This document shows, in pieces, positions 1-11,774 of a stretch of 64,000 nt of DNA. Source of the stretch: Unio delphinus (Eukaryota; Mollusca; Bivalvia; Unionida; Unionidae); the NCBI GenBank assembly GCA_029339505.1, contig JAQISU010000108.1, positions 18,160,501 to 18,224,500 on the forward strand. Reading direction: 5' to 3'. Made by a program: the position numbers and the translations under genes. The notes beneath the pieces are model-generated. The model was given only the letters and a program-made list of their open reading frames with translations, was not told the origin of the DNA and made no database searches. Each line of letters starts with the position of its first letter. Position 1 is the stretch's first letter.

Positions 1-950
1 TATCTGGTATGAACTCTTCTTTTCTTTTTTCTTTCTTTCTGAGTCACTGCATTACAACTTTTCAAACTAAGCGACTATGGATTTCAATAACTAAGGCTTA
101 TGGACTTTGTATAACATTTTTAATTATGGACAATGAATAACTTTATAACAAGCTATGCAATCAAAATTTCTTTTAATAAAGTTAGAGAATGCAATTCAAT
201 TCTTTTATGTGGGAAAATTTAAGAATGAAACTTATAAATGCTAACCTTTTGTCAAGAAGATTATTTCATTTAACCCTTTTACCTGTCGAAAGGTGTTTGA
301 TTTATTGTAAACTCTTAAATTCTTGCCAGGTAAATAACTGATAAGGACCATTTTACTAGGTAACACTGAAACCTCTTCCCACCCCACAAAGATGAAAATT
401 TGTTGAAGGATTATGTGAAGATTGCAGATTAATGTAACGTCCCGCTGTCATAATTAATTGCAAAGAGGAGCTCTTATTGATCCCTGGCTTAGAGAACAAG
501 TCAATAATTTTTGTCACTTTCCTTTTAATTTGGTCAAATCAATGAAACAAAGCCCATGAGTTGAGATAAAGTATTGATTGGATTAGCCGTTTGTAGTACC
601 GCTTAAGAACCAGGATTATCTTGGAGACAGGTTAAGTCAACAGGTAGGGTAGAAGGACTTGTGTTCCAAAGAATATCGTATTCTCACTTGCATGTGCAAG
701 AATGGAGATTAAAGAACCGTGAAATGAATTATCAAATCAAATGAAAAGGAGACATCCTGATTTATATTATAATGTAGATGGTAGTGGATGGTAGTGGAGT
801 CATGGAACAAACAATGTGCCTGAAAATACCCATCACAAACTAGCATGGATACCTGTGGGCTTTATACACAGTGAGGATTAGGTAATATTACAGGTCAAAT
901 TGCCTTGATGCACCCCCCTTCCCCATAATATGTTGCTGACAGAAATGTAG
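1..950. other. unique AT-rich sequence, no gene seen
   Basis: No open frame, RNA gene or repeat family could be recognised. The only local repetition is a short TGGTAGTGGA duplication near 780-800. Confidence 0.6.
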
Positions 951-1415
951 TACTAAGATCTCACTATACTTATGTACACTGTCATAAGGAAATACCAGTC
1001 TACTACAATCTAATCATGCTTATGTACACTGTCACAAGGAAATACCAGTCTACTAAGATCTCACCATGCTTATGTACACTGTCATAAGGAAATACCAGTC
1101 TACTACGATCTAGTCATGCTTATGTACACTGTCATAAGGAAATACCAGTCTACTAAGATCTCACCATGCTTATGTACACTGTCATAAGGAAATACCAGTC
1201 TACTACGATCTAGTCATGCTTATGTACACTGTCATAAGGAAATACCAGTCTACTAAGATCTCACCATGCTTATGTACACTGTCATAAGGAAATACCAGTC
1301 TACTAAGATCTCACCATGCTTATGTACACTGTCATAAGGAAATACCAGTCTACTAAGATCTCACCATGCTTATGTACACTGTCATAAGGAAATACCAGTC
1401 TACTAAGATCTCGCC
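951..1415. repeat. 50-bp minisatellite, about 9.3 copies
   Basis: The anchor TATGTACACTGTCATAAGG recurs exactly every 50 bp (1021, 1071, 1121 and so on). Two unit types occur: type A has TACTAAGATCTCACC and type B has TACTACGATCTAGTC. The first six units alternate A/B (starts 951, 1001, 1051, 1101, 1151, 1201) and the last units are all A. The array joins the next one directly. Confidence 0.95.
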
Positions 1416-3528
1416 ACTGCCCAGTATGTTTGATACAACCTACCATGTTTGACATTACCAACCATGTTTGACATTACCAACCATGTTTGACAATGCCCAT
1501 CATGAATGGCGCCACTCATCACACTCATCATGTTTGACCCTACCCAGTATATTTGGCACCACCTAGCATGTTTGATACTGTGCAGCATGTTTTACACCAA
1601 CAAGTATATTTGACACCACATAACATGCTGGGTAGTGTCAAATATGCTAGATGGTGTCAAACATGCTGGGCAGTATCAAACATACTACATAGTGTCAAAC
1701 ATACTGGATAGTATCAAACATGCTAGATGGTGTCAAACATGATGGGTAGTGTAAAACATGTAGAGTGGTGCCAAACATGGTTGGTCTTGTCATTCATGCT
1801 GGATATTGTCAAACAATCTTAGTAGTGTCAAACATGCTAGGTGTTGTCAAATGTACTGGTTGGTGTCAGACATGTTTGATGGTGCAAACAAATGTGCCAG
1901 GTGGTGTCAAACAAACTTGGTGGTGTCAAACCTGGTAGATAGTGTCAAACATACTGTGTAGTGTCAATCATGCTGAGTGGTGTCAACTGTGCTGGGTGGT
2001 GACAAACATGATAGGTGGTCTCAAATATGTTAGGTGGGTTTCAAAGATACAAGGTAGTGTCAAACATGCTAGGTTGTGTCAAAGATGCTGGGTAGTGTCA
2101 AACATGCTAGGTAGTATCAAACATGATGGGCAGTGTCAAACATGTAGAGTGGTGCCAAACATGGTTGGTCTTGTCAATCATGCTGGATATTGTCAAACAA
2201 TCTTGGTTGTGTCAAACATGATAGGTGTTGTCAAATGTACTGGATGGTGTCAGACATGTTTGATGGTGCAAATGTGCTAGGTGGTGTCAAACAAACTTAA
2301 TGGCATCAAACCTGTAAGATATTGTCAAACATACTGGGTAGTGTCAATCATGCTGAGTGGTGTCAACTGTGCTAAGTGGTGACAAACATGATAAGTAGTT
2401 TCAAATATGTTAGGTGTGTTTCAAAGATACTAGGTGGTGTCATGGATGCTGAGTATTGTCAAACATGCTGGTTAGTGTCAACTATATTGTTTATTTTCAA
2501 ACATGCTAAGTGGTATCAATTATGCTAGGTGGTGCCAAACATGCTGGGTAGTGTCAGACATGTTACATGGTGCCAAACATGCTACATATTATCAACTTGC
2601 TATGTGGTGTCAAACATGATTATTGGTGCCAAACATGGTTGTTATTGTCAGTCATGCTGGGTATTGTCAAACATGCTTGGTAGTGTCAAACATGCTAGGT
2701 AGTAAAATATGCTGGGTGGTGTCAGATTTGCTTGGTATTGTCAAACATGCTTGGCAGTGTCAAATTTGCTACATAGTGTCAAGCATGCTGGGTAGTATCA
2801 AATATGCTGGAAACATGATAGGTGTTGTCAACCACTCTAGGTAAATTCATACATGCTAGGTGGTGTCAAACATTCTGGGTAGTGTCAAATATGCACTAGG
2901 TAGTGTCATACATCTGGTTAGTTTTAAACATATTGTGTGGTGTAAAGCATGCTTGGGTAGATCAAACCTGCTGGGTAGTGTCAAGCATGCTGGGTTGTGT
3001 CAAACATGCTGGGTGATGTCAAAGATGTTGGGTAGTGTCAAACAATGCTGGGTTGTGTTGAACATGCTGGGTGGTGTCAAAGATACTGGGTAGTTTCAAA
3101 CATATTGATTTGTGTCAACATGCTAGGTGGTGTCAAACATGTTGGGTTTTGTCAAACATACTGGGTCTTGTCAAACGTCCTATTAGTCTCAAACATACGG
3201 GGTAGTGTCAAACATGTGCTAGGTAGTGTCAGACATTTGGTTAGTGTCAAACATACTGTGTAGTGTAAAGCATTCTGGGTGGTGTCAAACATGCTGGGTA
3301 GTGTCAGACATTTGGTTAGTGTCAAACATACTGTAAAGTGTAAAGCATTCTGGGTGGTGTCAAACATGCTGGGTAGTGTCAGACATTTGGTTAGTGTCAA
3401 ACATACTGTGTAGTGTAAAGCATTCTGGGTGGTGTCAAACATGCTGGGTAGTGTCAGACATTTGGTTAGTGTCAAACATACTGTAAAGTGTAAAGCATGC
3501 TGGGTGGTGTCAAAGATGCTGGGTGACT
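1416..3528. repeat. 19-bp satellite with an internal strand switch
   Basis: Degenerate 19-bp unit with core TGTCAAACATGCTGGGTAG, about 110 copies. From 1421 to about 1612 the core is on the reverse strand (TGTTTGACA); from about 1625 it is on the forward strand. Larger periods are superimposed: a block with TAGAGTGGTGCCAAACATGG at 1761 returns at 2145 (about 380-384 bp), and the right end (3226-3525) is four copies of a 75-bp unit. Short open frames on both strands are repeat translations. Confidence 0.93.
3226..3525. repeat. 75-bp higher-order unit x4 (tetramer of the 19-bp unit)
   Basis: GTGTCAGACATTTGG begins at 3226, 3301, 3376 and 3451, exactly 75 bp apart. Units 1 and 3 carry ACTGTGTAGTG and units 2 and 4 carry ACTGTAAAGTG, so the last event looks like duplication of a 150-bp pair. 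Confidence 0.9.
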
Positions 3529-4576
3529 ACTGAAATAACAGTATTAAGATTTTATTATAGAGAGTATAACCAAGTTCAAACACTGAAACAAAGTCATCAT
3601 TAACCTTTAATAAATATTACTTAAACAAATCTTATTCAACATTTGTCCTTCAACACACATCTTTCTGACTTATATGACTTCAAATGAATTGGGCTGTTTC
3701 TCTTAGTATACTTGACTTGTTCAATTTGCCTGTTGGGTTCTCCCACAGCAGTCTTTAAAAGATTTAACGTACCTATCTATTCTCCGCCAATTATGAAATC
3801 TGTCAAATGGTGCTTGCTTATCTCTGATATTAATTGCCTTTATGATAATCAGCTGTAAACAGTCTGTCCCCAGGATAATTTGACATGGGATCTAAGCAGG
3901 ACTTTTGATCCTTTATACTGACTGTCAAACTGTATTCTTCTGTTTATTAATTTAGTTTCTTATAATAAAAAACCCCAAAACTGTATTTATTGAAAAACAA
4001 CCATGCTGAGAGGTAGAGAAGTACAAAATCTTATTTTTCATGTGAGACATCATGTTATTTCAGGCATGGTTTGAACAATATATTTATTTCAGAATATTTT
4101 TAAAATACAAACATAGGGTATTTGGATATCAGTAGAAAGTATGAGCTTGTCACAGTGATGTCAAATGTAGAAAAAATAGAAGATCTGGATTCTGAAAAAG
4201 TTGTAAAAAAAAATACAAATTATATATATATATATATAGATATAAGGCATAGATTTGATTAAAGCATCTGTTCAAAAAACTAAAAATTCACACACACAAA
4301 GGAAAACAAAGATGACACAAAAAAGATTTATTGGCTGTATCAATTAATTAAATCTTTTAGTTATTATCAAGAAATTTTACACAGACAGGAATATTTGAGT
4401 GGCAAGTTTTGCAGAGATAGGGTTGAATGAAAACATAATTGAACTAATTAGTCAGTGAGAGTGAGGCCATCTACCCTTCAATAACAGTTTGTATACACAG
4501 ATGATGGGAAATTGTAAAGCTAAATCTCAAAAGACATTAAAGAATTACAACACAAAAAGGATAACTAAATCAGTGA
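3529..4576. other. unique AT-rich sequence with a short (TA)n tract
   Basis: No coding feature recognised. A (TA)n run of about 18 bp lies near 4220-4238. The 3' part grades into the 50-bp array that follows. Confidence 0.55.
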
Positions 4577-7500
4577 CAAGACAGTATCGTAATGACTATG
4601 TTACACTACCATCAAGACAGCCTTAACAAAGAAGTATGTAATGACTGTTACACTACTACCAAGACAGCCTTGACAAAAAAGTATTGTAATGACTATGTTA
4701 TACTACCACCAATATAGCCATGACAAAAAAGTATTGTAATGACTATGTTACACTACCATCAAGACAGCCTTGACAAAAAAGTATTGTAATGACTATGTTA
4801 CACTACTACCAAGGCAGGCTTGAAAAAAAGTATTGTAATGACTATGTTACAATACCACCAATACAGCATTCACAAAAAAGTGTTGTAATGACTGTTATAC
4901 TACCACCAAGACAACCTTGACAAAAAAGTGCTGTAATGACTATGTTACACTACCACCAAAACAGCCTTTCCAAAAAAGTATACACTACCACCAAGACAAC
5001 CTTGACAAAACATATTGTAATGAATATGTTACAGTACCACCAAGACAGCCTTTAAAAAAAATATTGCAATGACTATGTTACAATACCACCAAAACAGCCT
5101 TGCCAAAAAAGTATACACTACCACCAAGACAGCCTTGACAAAATGTAATGTAATGAATATGTTACACAACCACCAAGACAGCCTTGACAAAAAAGTATTG
5201 CAATGACTATGTTACACTACCACCAAGACAACCTTGACAAAAAAGTATTGTAATGACTATGTTACAATGCCACCAAGACAGCCTTGACAAAAAAGTATTG
5301 TAATGACTATGTTACACTACCACCAAGACAGCCTTGACAAAAAAGTATTACAATGACTATGTTACACTACCACCAAGACAGCTTGGACAAAAAGTATTGC
5401 AATGACTATGTTACACTACCACCAGGACAAACTTGACAAAAGGTATTGTAATGACTATATTAGACTACTCCAAAGACATTTTGGTCAAAAAGTATTGTAA
5501 TGACTATGTTACACTACCACCAAGATAGCCTGGAGAAAAAGTATTGTAATGACTATATTAGACTACTCCAAAGACATTTTGGTCAAAAAGTATTGTAATG
5601 ACTATGTTACACTACCACCAAGATAGCTTGACAAAAAAGGACTGTAATGACTATGTTACACTACTCCCAAGACAGTCTTGACAAAAAGTATTGTAATGAA
5701 TATGTTACACTACCACCAAGACAGACTGGACAAAAAAGGATTGTAATGAATATGTTACGCTACCACCAAGACAGCCTTGATAAAAAAGTTTTGTAATGAC
5801 TGTTACACTACCATCAAGATAGCCTTGACAAAAAAGCATTGTAATGAATATGTTATGCTACCACCAAGACAGCCTTGACAAAAAAGTATTGTAATGAACA
5901 TGTTACACTACCATCAAGACAGCCTTGACAACAAAGTATTGTAATGAATATGTTACACTACCACCAAGACAGCATGACAAAAAATTATTCTAGTGATAAT
6001 GTTACACTACCAACAAGACAGCCTTGACAAAAAGTGTTGTAATGACTATGTTACACTACCACCAAGACAGCCTTGACAAAAAAGTATCATAATGACAGTT
6101 ACACAACCATCAAGACAGCCTTGACAAAAAAGTATTACAATGACTATGTTACACTACCACCAAGACAACATTGACAAAAAAGTATTGTAATGACTATGTT
6201 ACAATACCACCAATACAGCATTCACAAAAAAGTGTTGTAATGACTGTTATACTACCACCAAGACAACCTTGACAAAAAAGTGCTGTAATGACTATGTTAC
6301 AATACCACCAAAACAGCCTTGCCAAAAAAGTATACACTACCACCAAGACAGCCTTGACAAAATGTAATGTAATGAATATGTTACACAACCACCAAGACAG
6401 CCTTGACAAAAAAGTATTGCAATGACTATGTTACACTACCACCAAGACAACCTTGACAAAAAAGTATTGTAATGACTATGTTACAATGCCACCAAGACAG
6501 CCTTGACAAAAAAGTATTGTAATGACTATGTTACACTACCACCAAGACAGCCTTGACAAAAAAGTATTACAATGACTATGTTACACTACCACCAAGACAG
6601 CTTGGACAAAAAAGTATTGCAATGACTATGTTACACTACCACCAAGACAGCCTGGACAAAAAGTATTGTAATGACTATGTTACACTACCACCAGGACAAA
6701 CTTGACAAAAGGTATTGTAATGACTATATTACACTACTCCAAAGACATTTTGGTCAAAAAGTATTGTAATGACTATGTTACACTACCACCAAGACAGCCT
6801 GGAGAAAAAGTATTGTAATGACTATATTAGACTACTCCAAAGACATTTTGGTCAAAAAGTATTGTAATGACTATGTTACACTACCACCAAGATAGCTTGA
6901 CAAAAAAGGACTGTAATGACTATGTTACACTACTCCCAAGACAGTCTTGACAAAAAGTATTGTAATGAATATGTTACACTACCACCAAGACAGACTGGAC
7001 AAAAAAGGATTGTAATGAATATGTTACACTACCACCAAGACAGCCTTGATAAAAAAGTTTTGTAATGACTGTTACACTACCATCAAGATAGCCTTGACAA
7101 AAAAGCATTGTAATGAATATGTTATGCTACCACCAAGACAGCCTTGACAAAAAAGTATTGTAATGAACATGTTACACTACCATCAAGACAGCCTTGACAA
7201 CAAAGTATTGTAATGAATATGTTACACTACCACCAAGACAGCATGACAAAAAATTATTCTAGTGATAATGTTACACTACCAACAAGACAGCCTTGACAAA
7301 AAGTGTTGTAATGACTATGTTACACTACCACCAAGACAGCCTTGACAAAAAAGTATCATAATGACAGTTACACAACCATCAAGACAGCCTTGACAAAAAA
7401 GTATTACAATGACTATGTTACACTACCACCAAGACAACATTGACAAAAAAGTGTTGTAATGACTATGTTACACTACCACCAAGACAACATTGACAAAAAA

Positions 7501-7890
7501 GTATTGCAATGACTATTTTACACTACTACCAAGGCAGGTTTGAAAAAAAGTATTGTAATGACTGTTACAATACCACCAAAACAGTCTTGCCAAAAGAGTA
7601 TACACTACCACCAAGACAGCCTTGATAAAATGTATTGTAATGACTATGTTACACTACCACCAAGACAGCCTTGACAAAAAAGTATCATAATGACAGTTAC
7701 ACAACCATCAAGACAGCCTTGACAAAAAAGGTATTGTAATGACTATGTTACACTACTCCCAAAACAGTCTTGACAAAAAAAAGTGTTGTAATGACTGTTA
7801 CACTACTACCAAGACAGCCTTGACAATAAAGTATTGTAATGACTATGTTACACTACCACCAAGACAGGTTTGACCAAAAAGTATTGAAAT
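4577..7890. repeat. 50-bp satellite, about 66 copies
   Basis: Unit of 50-51 bp built from TGTAATGACTATGTTACA followed by CTACCACCAAGACAGCCTTG and an A-rich spacer of 5-7 bases. The first segment has dyad symmetry (TGTAA/TTACA). Units missing about 20 bp recur, for example GTATACACTACCACC at about 4977, 5110 and 6330. A block of about 1.25-1.35 kb is itself tandemly duplicated. Confidence 0.95.
4851..7470. repeat. tandem duplication of a 1.25-1.35-kb block inside the 50-bp array
   Basis: Marker variants occur twice in the same order: CAATACAGCATTCAC (about 4860 and 6211), GCCAAAAAAGTATACAC (about 5102 and 6321, offset 1,219), and GAACATGTTACACTACCATC (about 5896 and 7165, offset 1,269). The offset falls by about 132 bp where copy 2 lacks units and rises by 50 bp where copy 2 has one extra unit near 6600-6660. 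Confidence 0.88.
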
Positions 7891-8269
7891 CATTATCACA
7901 GTACAAACTATCATGGATTAATTTGAATTGAAAGAGCTAATTAAACAGCATTACAATGTCTTTGTAAGAGAACAGTTACTCAATTTGTTTTGTTGATAAT
8001 TGCTTTGAGCACATACATCAGTTTACTACATTTGGTATTGATAATCACATTCACATTTGATTAACCACATACACCTTAGTAATACAAAATTATTGAAAAA
8101 AGCAATCCATTTATCTTAAATGACCAAACATCTACAGCGTGGAAAAGAAAATGTGGCAGAAAAGTTAATATACTGACCAGTGACCTTGACTTTGAAGATA
8201 GGATTCATTCGCCCCACATGAGTGTGGTTGGACATACATGTGTACTAAATGATATAGAAGTAAATCATG
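7891..8269. other. unique AT-rich spacer
   Basis: No gene seen. The right part (TGACCTTGACTTTGAA near 8180) resembles the sequence right after the next array (TGACCTTCACTTTGAA near 9840). Confidence 0.5.
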
Positions 8270-9795
8270 TCTATAAATATACCAAGTCTAGTGATGATGT
8301 AGAACTATACCAAGTCTAGTGATGATATAGAACTATACCAAGTCTAGTGATAATATAGAACTATACCAAGTCTAGTGATAATATAGAACTATACCAAGTC
8401 TAGTGATACTATAGAACTATACCAAGTCTAGTGATAATATAGAACTATACCAAGTCTAGTGATACTATAGAACTATACCAAGTCTAGTGATACTATAGAA
8501 CTATACCAAGTCTAGTGATGATATAGAACTATACCAAGTCTAGTGATGAAATAGAACTATACCAAGTCTAGTGATGAAATAGAACTATACCAAGTCTAGT
8601 GATGAAATAGAACTATACCAAGTCTAGTGATGATATAGAACTATACCAAGTCTAGTGATAATATAGAACTATACCAAGTCTAGTGATAATATAGAACTAT
8701 ACCAAGTCTAGTGATACTATAGAACTATACCAAGTCTAGTGATAATATAGAACTATACCAAGTCTAGTGATACTATAGAACTATACCAAGTCTAGTGATA
8801 CTATAGAACTATACCAAGTCTAGTGATGATATAGAACTATACCAAGTCTAGTGATGAAATAGAACTATACCAAGTCTAGTGATGAAATAGAACTATACCA
8901 AGTCTAGTGATGAAATAGAACTATACCAAGTCTAGTGATGATATAGAACTATACCAAGTCTAGTGATAATATAGAACTATACCAAGTCTAGTGATAATAT
9001 AGAACTATACCAAGTCTAGTGATAATATAGAACTATACCAAGTCTAGTGATAATATAGAACTATACCAAGTCTAGTGATACTATAGAACTATACCAAGTC
9101 TAGTGATACTATAGAACTATACCAAGTCTAGTGATGATATAGAACTATACAAAGTCTAGTGATGAAATAGAACTATACCAAGTCTAGTGATGAAATAGAA
9201 CTATACCAAGTCTAGTGATGATACAGAATATACCAAGTCTAGTGATGATGCAGAAATATGCCAAGTCTAGTGATGATATTGAACTAATTACCAAGTCTAG
9301 TGATGACACAGAGTATGCCATGTCAAGCGATGATACAGAACTTCACCAAGTCATGTGATATTATAGAATTAGACCAAGTCTATTGAAGATAGAGAAGTAT
9401 ACCAAATCTAGAAATGACATAGAACTATACCAAGGATAGTGAAATACAGAAGTATACCAAGTCCAGTGATGATGTAGAACTATATCAAATTTATTGATGA
9501 TACAGAGTATGCCATGTCTAGTGATGACACAGAGTATGCCATGTCTAGTGATGATACAGAAATATGACAAGTCTAGTGATGACACAGAGTATGCCAAGTC
9601 TAGTGATGACACAGAGTATGCCAAGTCTAGTGATGACATAGAATATGCCAAGCCTAGTGATGATACAGAAATATGCCAAGTCTAGTGATGACACATAGTA
9701 TGCCAAGTCTAGTGATGACACAGAGTATGCCAAGTCTAGTGATGACACAGAGTATGCTAAGTCTAGTGATGACACAGAGTATGCCAAGTCCATTT
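8270..9795. repeat. 28-bp satellite with an 11-mer higher-order repeat
   Basis: Core ACCAAGTCTAGTGAT followed by a variable tetranucleotide, then TAGAACTAT; period exactly 28 bp. The tetranucleotide order (GATA, AATA, AATA, ACTA, AATA, ACTA, ACTA, GATA, GAAA, GAAA, GAAA) repeats every 11 units: GATGATATAG is at 8321, 8629 and 8937, 308 bp apart. Units are degenerate at about 9220-9480. From about 9490 a second subtype with GATGACACAGAGTATGCC takes over. About 54 copies in total. Confidence 0.95.
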
Positions 9796-9890
9796 AACTC
9801 CAAAACTGAAAGCAAAATGTGATGAAAAAATATATCCATTGACCTTCACTTTGAAATAAGACTCCTAACTGGCACAAAGTTATTCTCAGT

Positions 9891-10090
9891 GATGTAATTA
9901 GTAGTTGAAGTTATTTGTTTTAAATGCATACTTCAATTTATTCTCAATTATATACAATGTGTTCACCGATGTAATTAGTAGTTGAAGTTATTTGTTTTAA
10001 ATTCATATTTCAATTTATTCTCAATTACATACAATGTGTTCACCGATGTAATTAGTTGCTAAAGTAATTTATTTTAATTTCATAATTCAA
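9891..10090. repeat. 77-bp tandem repeat, about 2.5 copies
   Basis: GATGTAATTAG begins at 9891, 9968 and 10045. The first two copies share TTGAAGTTATTTGTTTTAAA and differ by a few bases; the third is diverged and truncated. Confidence 0.85.
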
Positions 10091-10735
10091 TTTTCCTTGG
10101 CTTCAGAAATAATCATGCTGTTACATGATTCGTGTTTGAAAGAATGTCATATAATATTTTGTTATATGAATGAGTTCAGATTTAGTTGTTTTTATGTGAA
10201 AGAAATCATGTAGTAAGATTTCATTCAATTCTTCAGAAATTGAGTGAATATGTAAGTTATCTGTCTTAAATGATTTGAAACTTTTGTGCTATGTCTGGAA
10301 ATGTATGTCAATGAATTGAGAATTAGCAAAGTAATGTCCTTAGACAAGTCCATTTATTTACCTGTAAGTGTAATTAAGTGTGAAATCTCTTCAACTGAAA
10401 ATCAAGTAATATGTATGGACAGATAGGTTGGTCAGCTGGTAAATCTAATTTATTGCCACACGAGGGGTGGGGTGAATGATGGGATCAGAGAGAGAGAGGG
10501 GGGGGGGGGGAGTAACCAAAATTCTAACTATCCACAAGCAGCAATTGGGAAAAGACTTGAAGCAACAGGCTGTGATGCCAGGCAGTCTGAGATTGGCTGT
10601 CACTCAATCATATGATGCAATATTGGTTCTATGAGTAACAGAATGGCTAACTGATATTTGCATAACTTTGCAACTCTATTTCTGAGAGAAAAATAATCAT
10701 TCATGTCATATTCAATTTCATTTTTATTTATGTAA
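10091..10735. other. unique sequence with a purine/poly-G tract
   Basis: No gene seen. An (AG)n tract followed by about 13 G lies at about 10488-10512. Confidence 0.5.
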
Positions 10736-11400
10736 TTGATTAAACTGTTGTATTTTATATACATGTGCTGATGTTATTCTATTGTATATCTTTGCTCAAT
10801 TCTCTCTTATTATTATTTTATTATCATTTTTCCATATTTTATGTTATTACTCAGTCTAGGCAATAACACCATGGTCAGATGGATAATGATCACCATAAAC
10901 CAAAATGATAGGACAGATCACATACACCTCTACCACTCTATGACATAAATACAGTGAAAACTGTTTTGAGAGACCCCCTCCCTTATGCAACCCAATGTGG
11001 CATCAAAGGTCATGTGGTTTTTCCTAAGATGGCATTGAATTATATAATAGTCAATGTGTTCATGAAAAATGTGGTCTTTTGTCATAGGTGGTCTTTTGTC
11101 ACAGGTGATCTTTAAAACTATTGATTTTTAAAGTCATTGTTTACTGTAAATCCCAATCTTGACCCAATCAGCAAAACCACACAAAACCATACTGTATTAT
11201 TTAACTAGTATCTATGTAAAAAAACATGTATCTATGTAAATGGTGATCATTATCCATCTGACCATGGTGTTATTGCCTAGACTGAGTAATAACATAAAAT
11301 ATGGAAAAATGATAATAAAATAATAATAGGAGAGAATTGAGCAAAGATATACAATAGAATAACATCAGCACATGTATATAAAATACAACAGTTTAATCAA
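10736..11400. repeat. large inverted repeat: 161-bp arms, 343-bp spacer
   Basis: The left arm (10736-10896) and right arm (11240-11400) are reverse complements. Comparing base by base I see one difference (CTCTCTTATT against CTCTCCTATT). Outer ends read TTGATTAAACTG...CAGTTTAATCAA; inner ends are GATCACCAT/ATGGTGATC. I saw no convincing target-site duplication and the spacer has no open frame. It could be an internally deleted DNA transposon with long TIRs or a replication fold-back. A LINE fragment starts directly at the right outer end. Confidence 0.92.
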
Positions 11401-11654
11401 AAAACAAAAACCATGAAATTGGAAAACTTAAAAACATGCAGAAAACATATAAGGTATAAAACATTATTAGGTCTCTAAGTTTGTTCCAGCAGTCAAAAAA
11501 AGGTGAGTTTTAAGATCACTCTTAAAAAGGACCACTGTGTCTTTGTGTCTAATTTCAATGGTCAATTCTTTCATATAGGTGAGTTTTAAGAGCACTCTTA
11601 AAAAGGACCACTGTGTCTTTGTGTCTAATTTCAATGGTCAATTCTTTCATATAG
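11401..11654 (-). mobile_element. LINE 3' fragment (same family as 47146-48745), reverse strand
   Basis: It aligns by eye with 47232-47425, sharing the stretch before the tail (TTAGGTCTCTAAG / TTAGGTCTTTACT) and CACTGTGTCTTTGTGT followed by AATTTCAATGG. The 3' terminal ~85 bp of the family are absent: the right arm of the inverted repeat stands there instead. A 76-bp segment is duplicated in tandem. Confidence 0.75.
11503..11654. repeat. 76-bp tandem duplication inside the LINE fragment
   Basis: GTGAGTTTTAAGA starts at 11503 and 11579. The two copies are nearly identical (TCACT in the first, GCACT in the second). Confidence 0.93.
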
Positions 11655-11774
11655 GTTTAAGTACCCACCATATTTTAAAAATTCATACACATATTGGCTG
11701 TGAACTAATTTTATTCAATAAGGCATATGTTTTATTGATAATCAATAAATTCTTTCTGGTAGATACTATGTACC

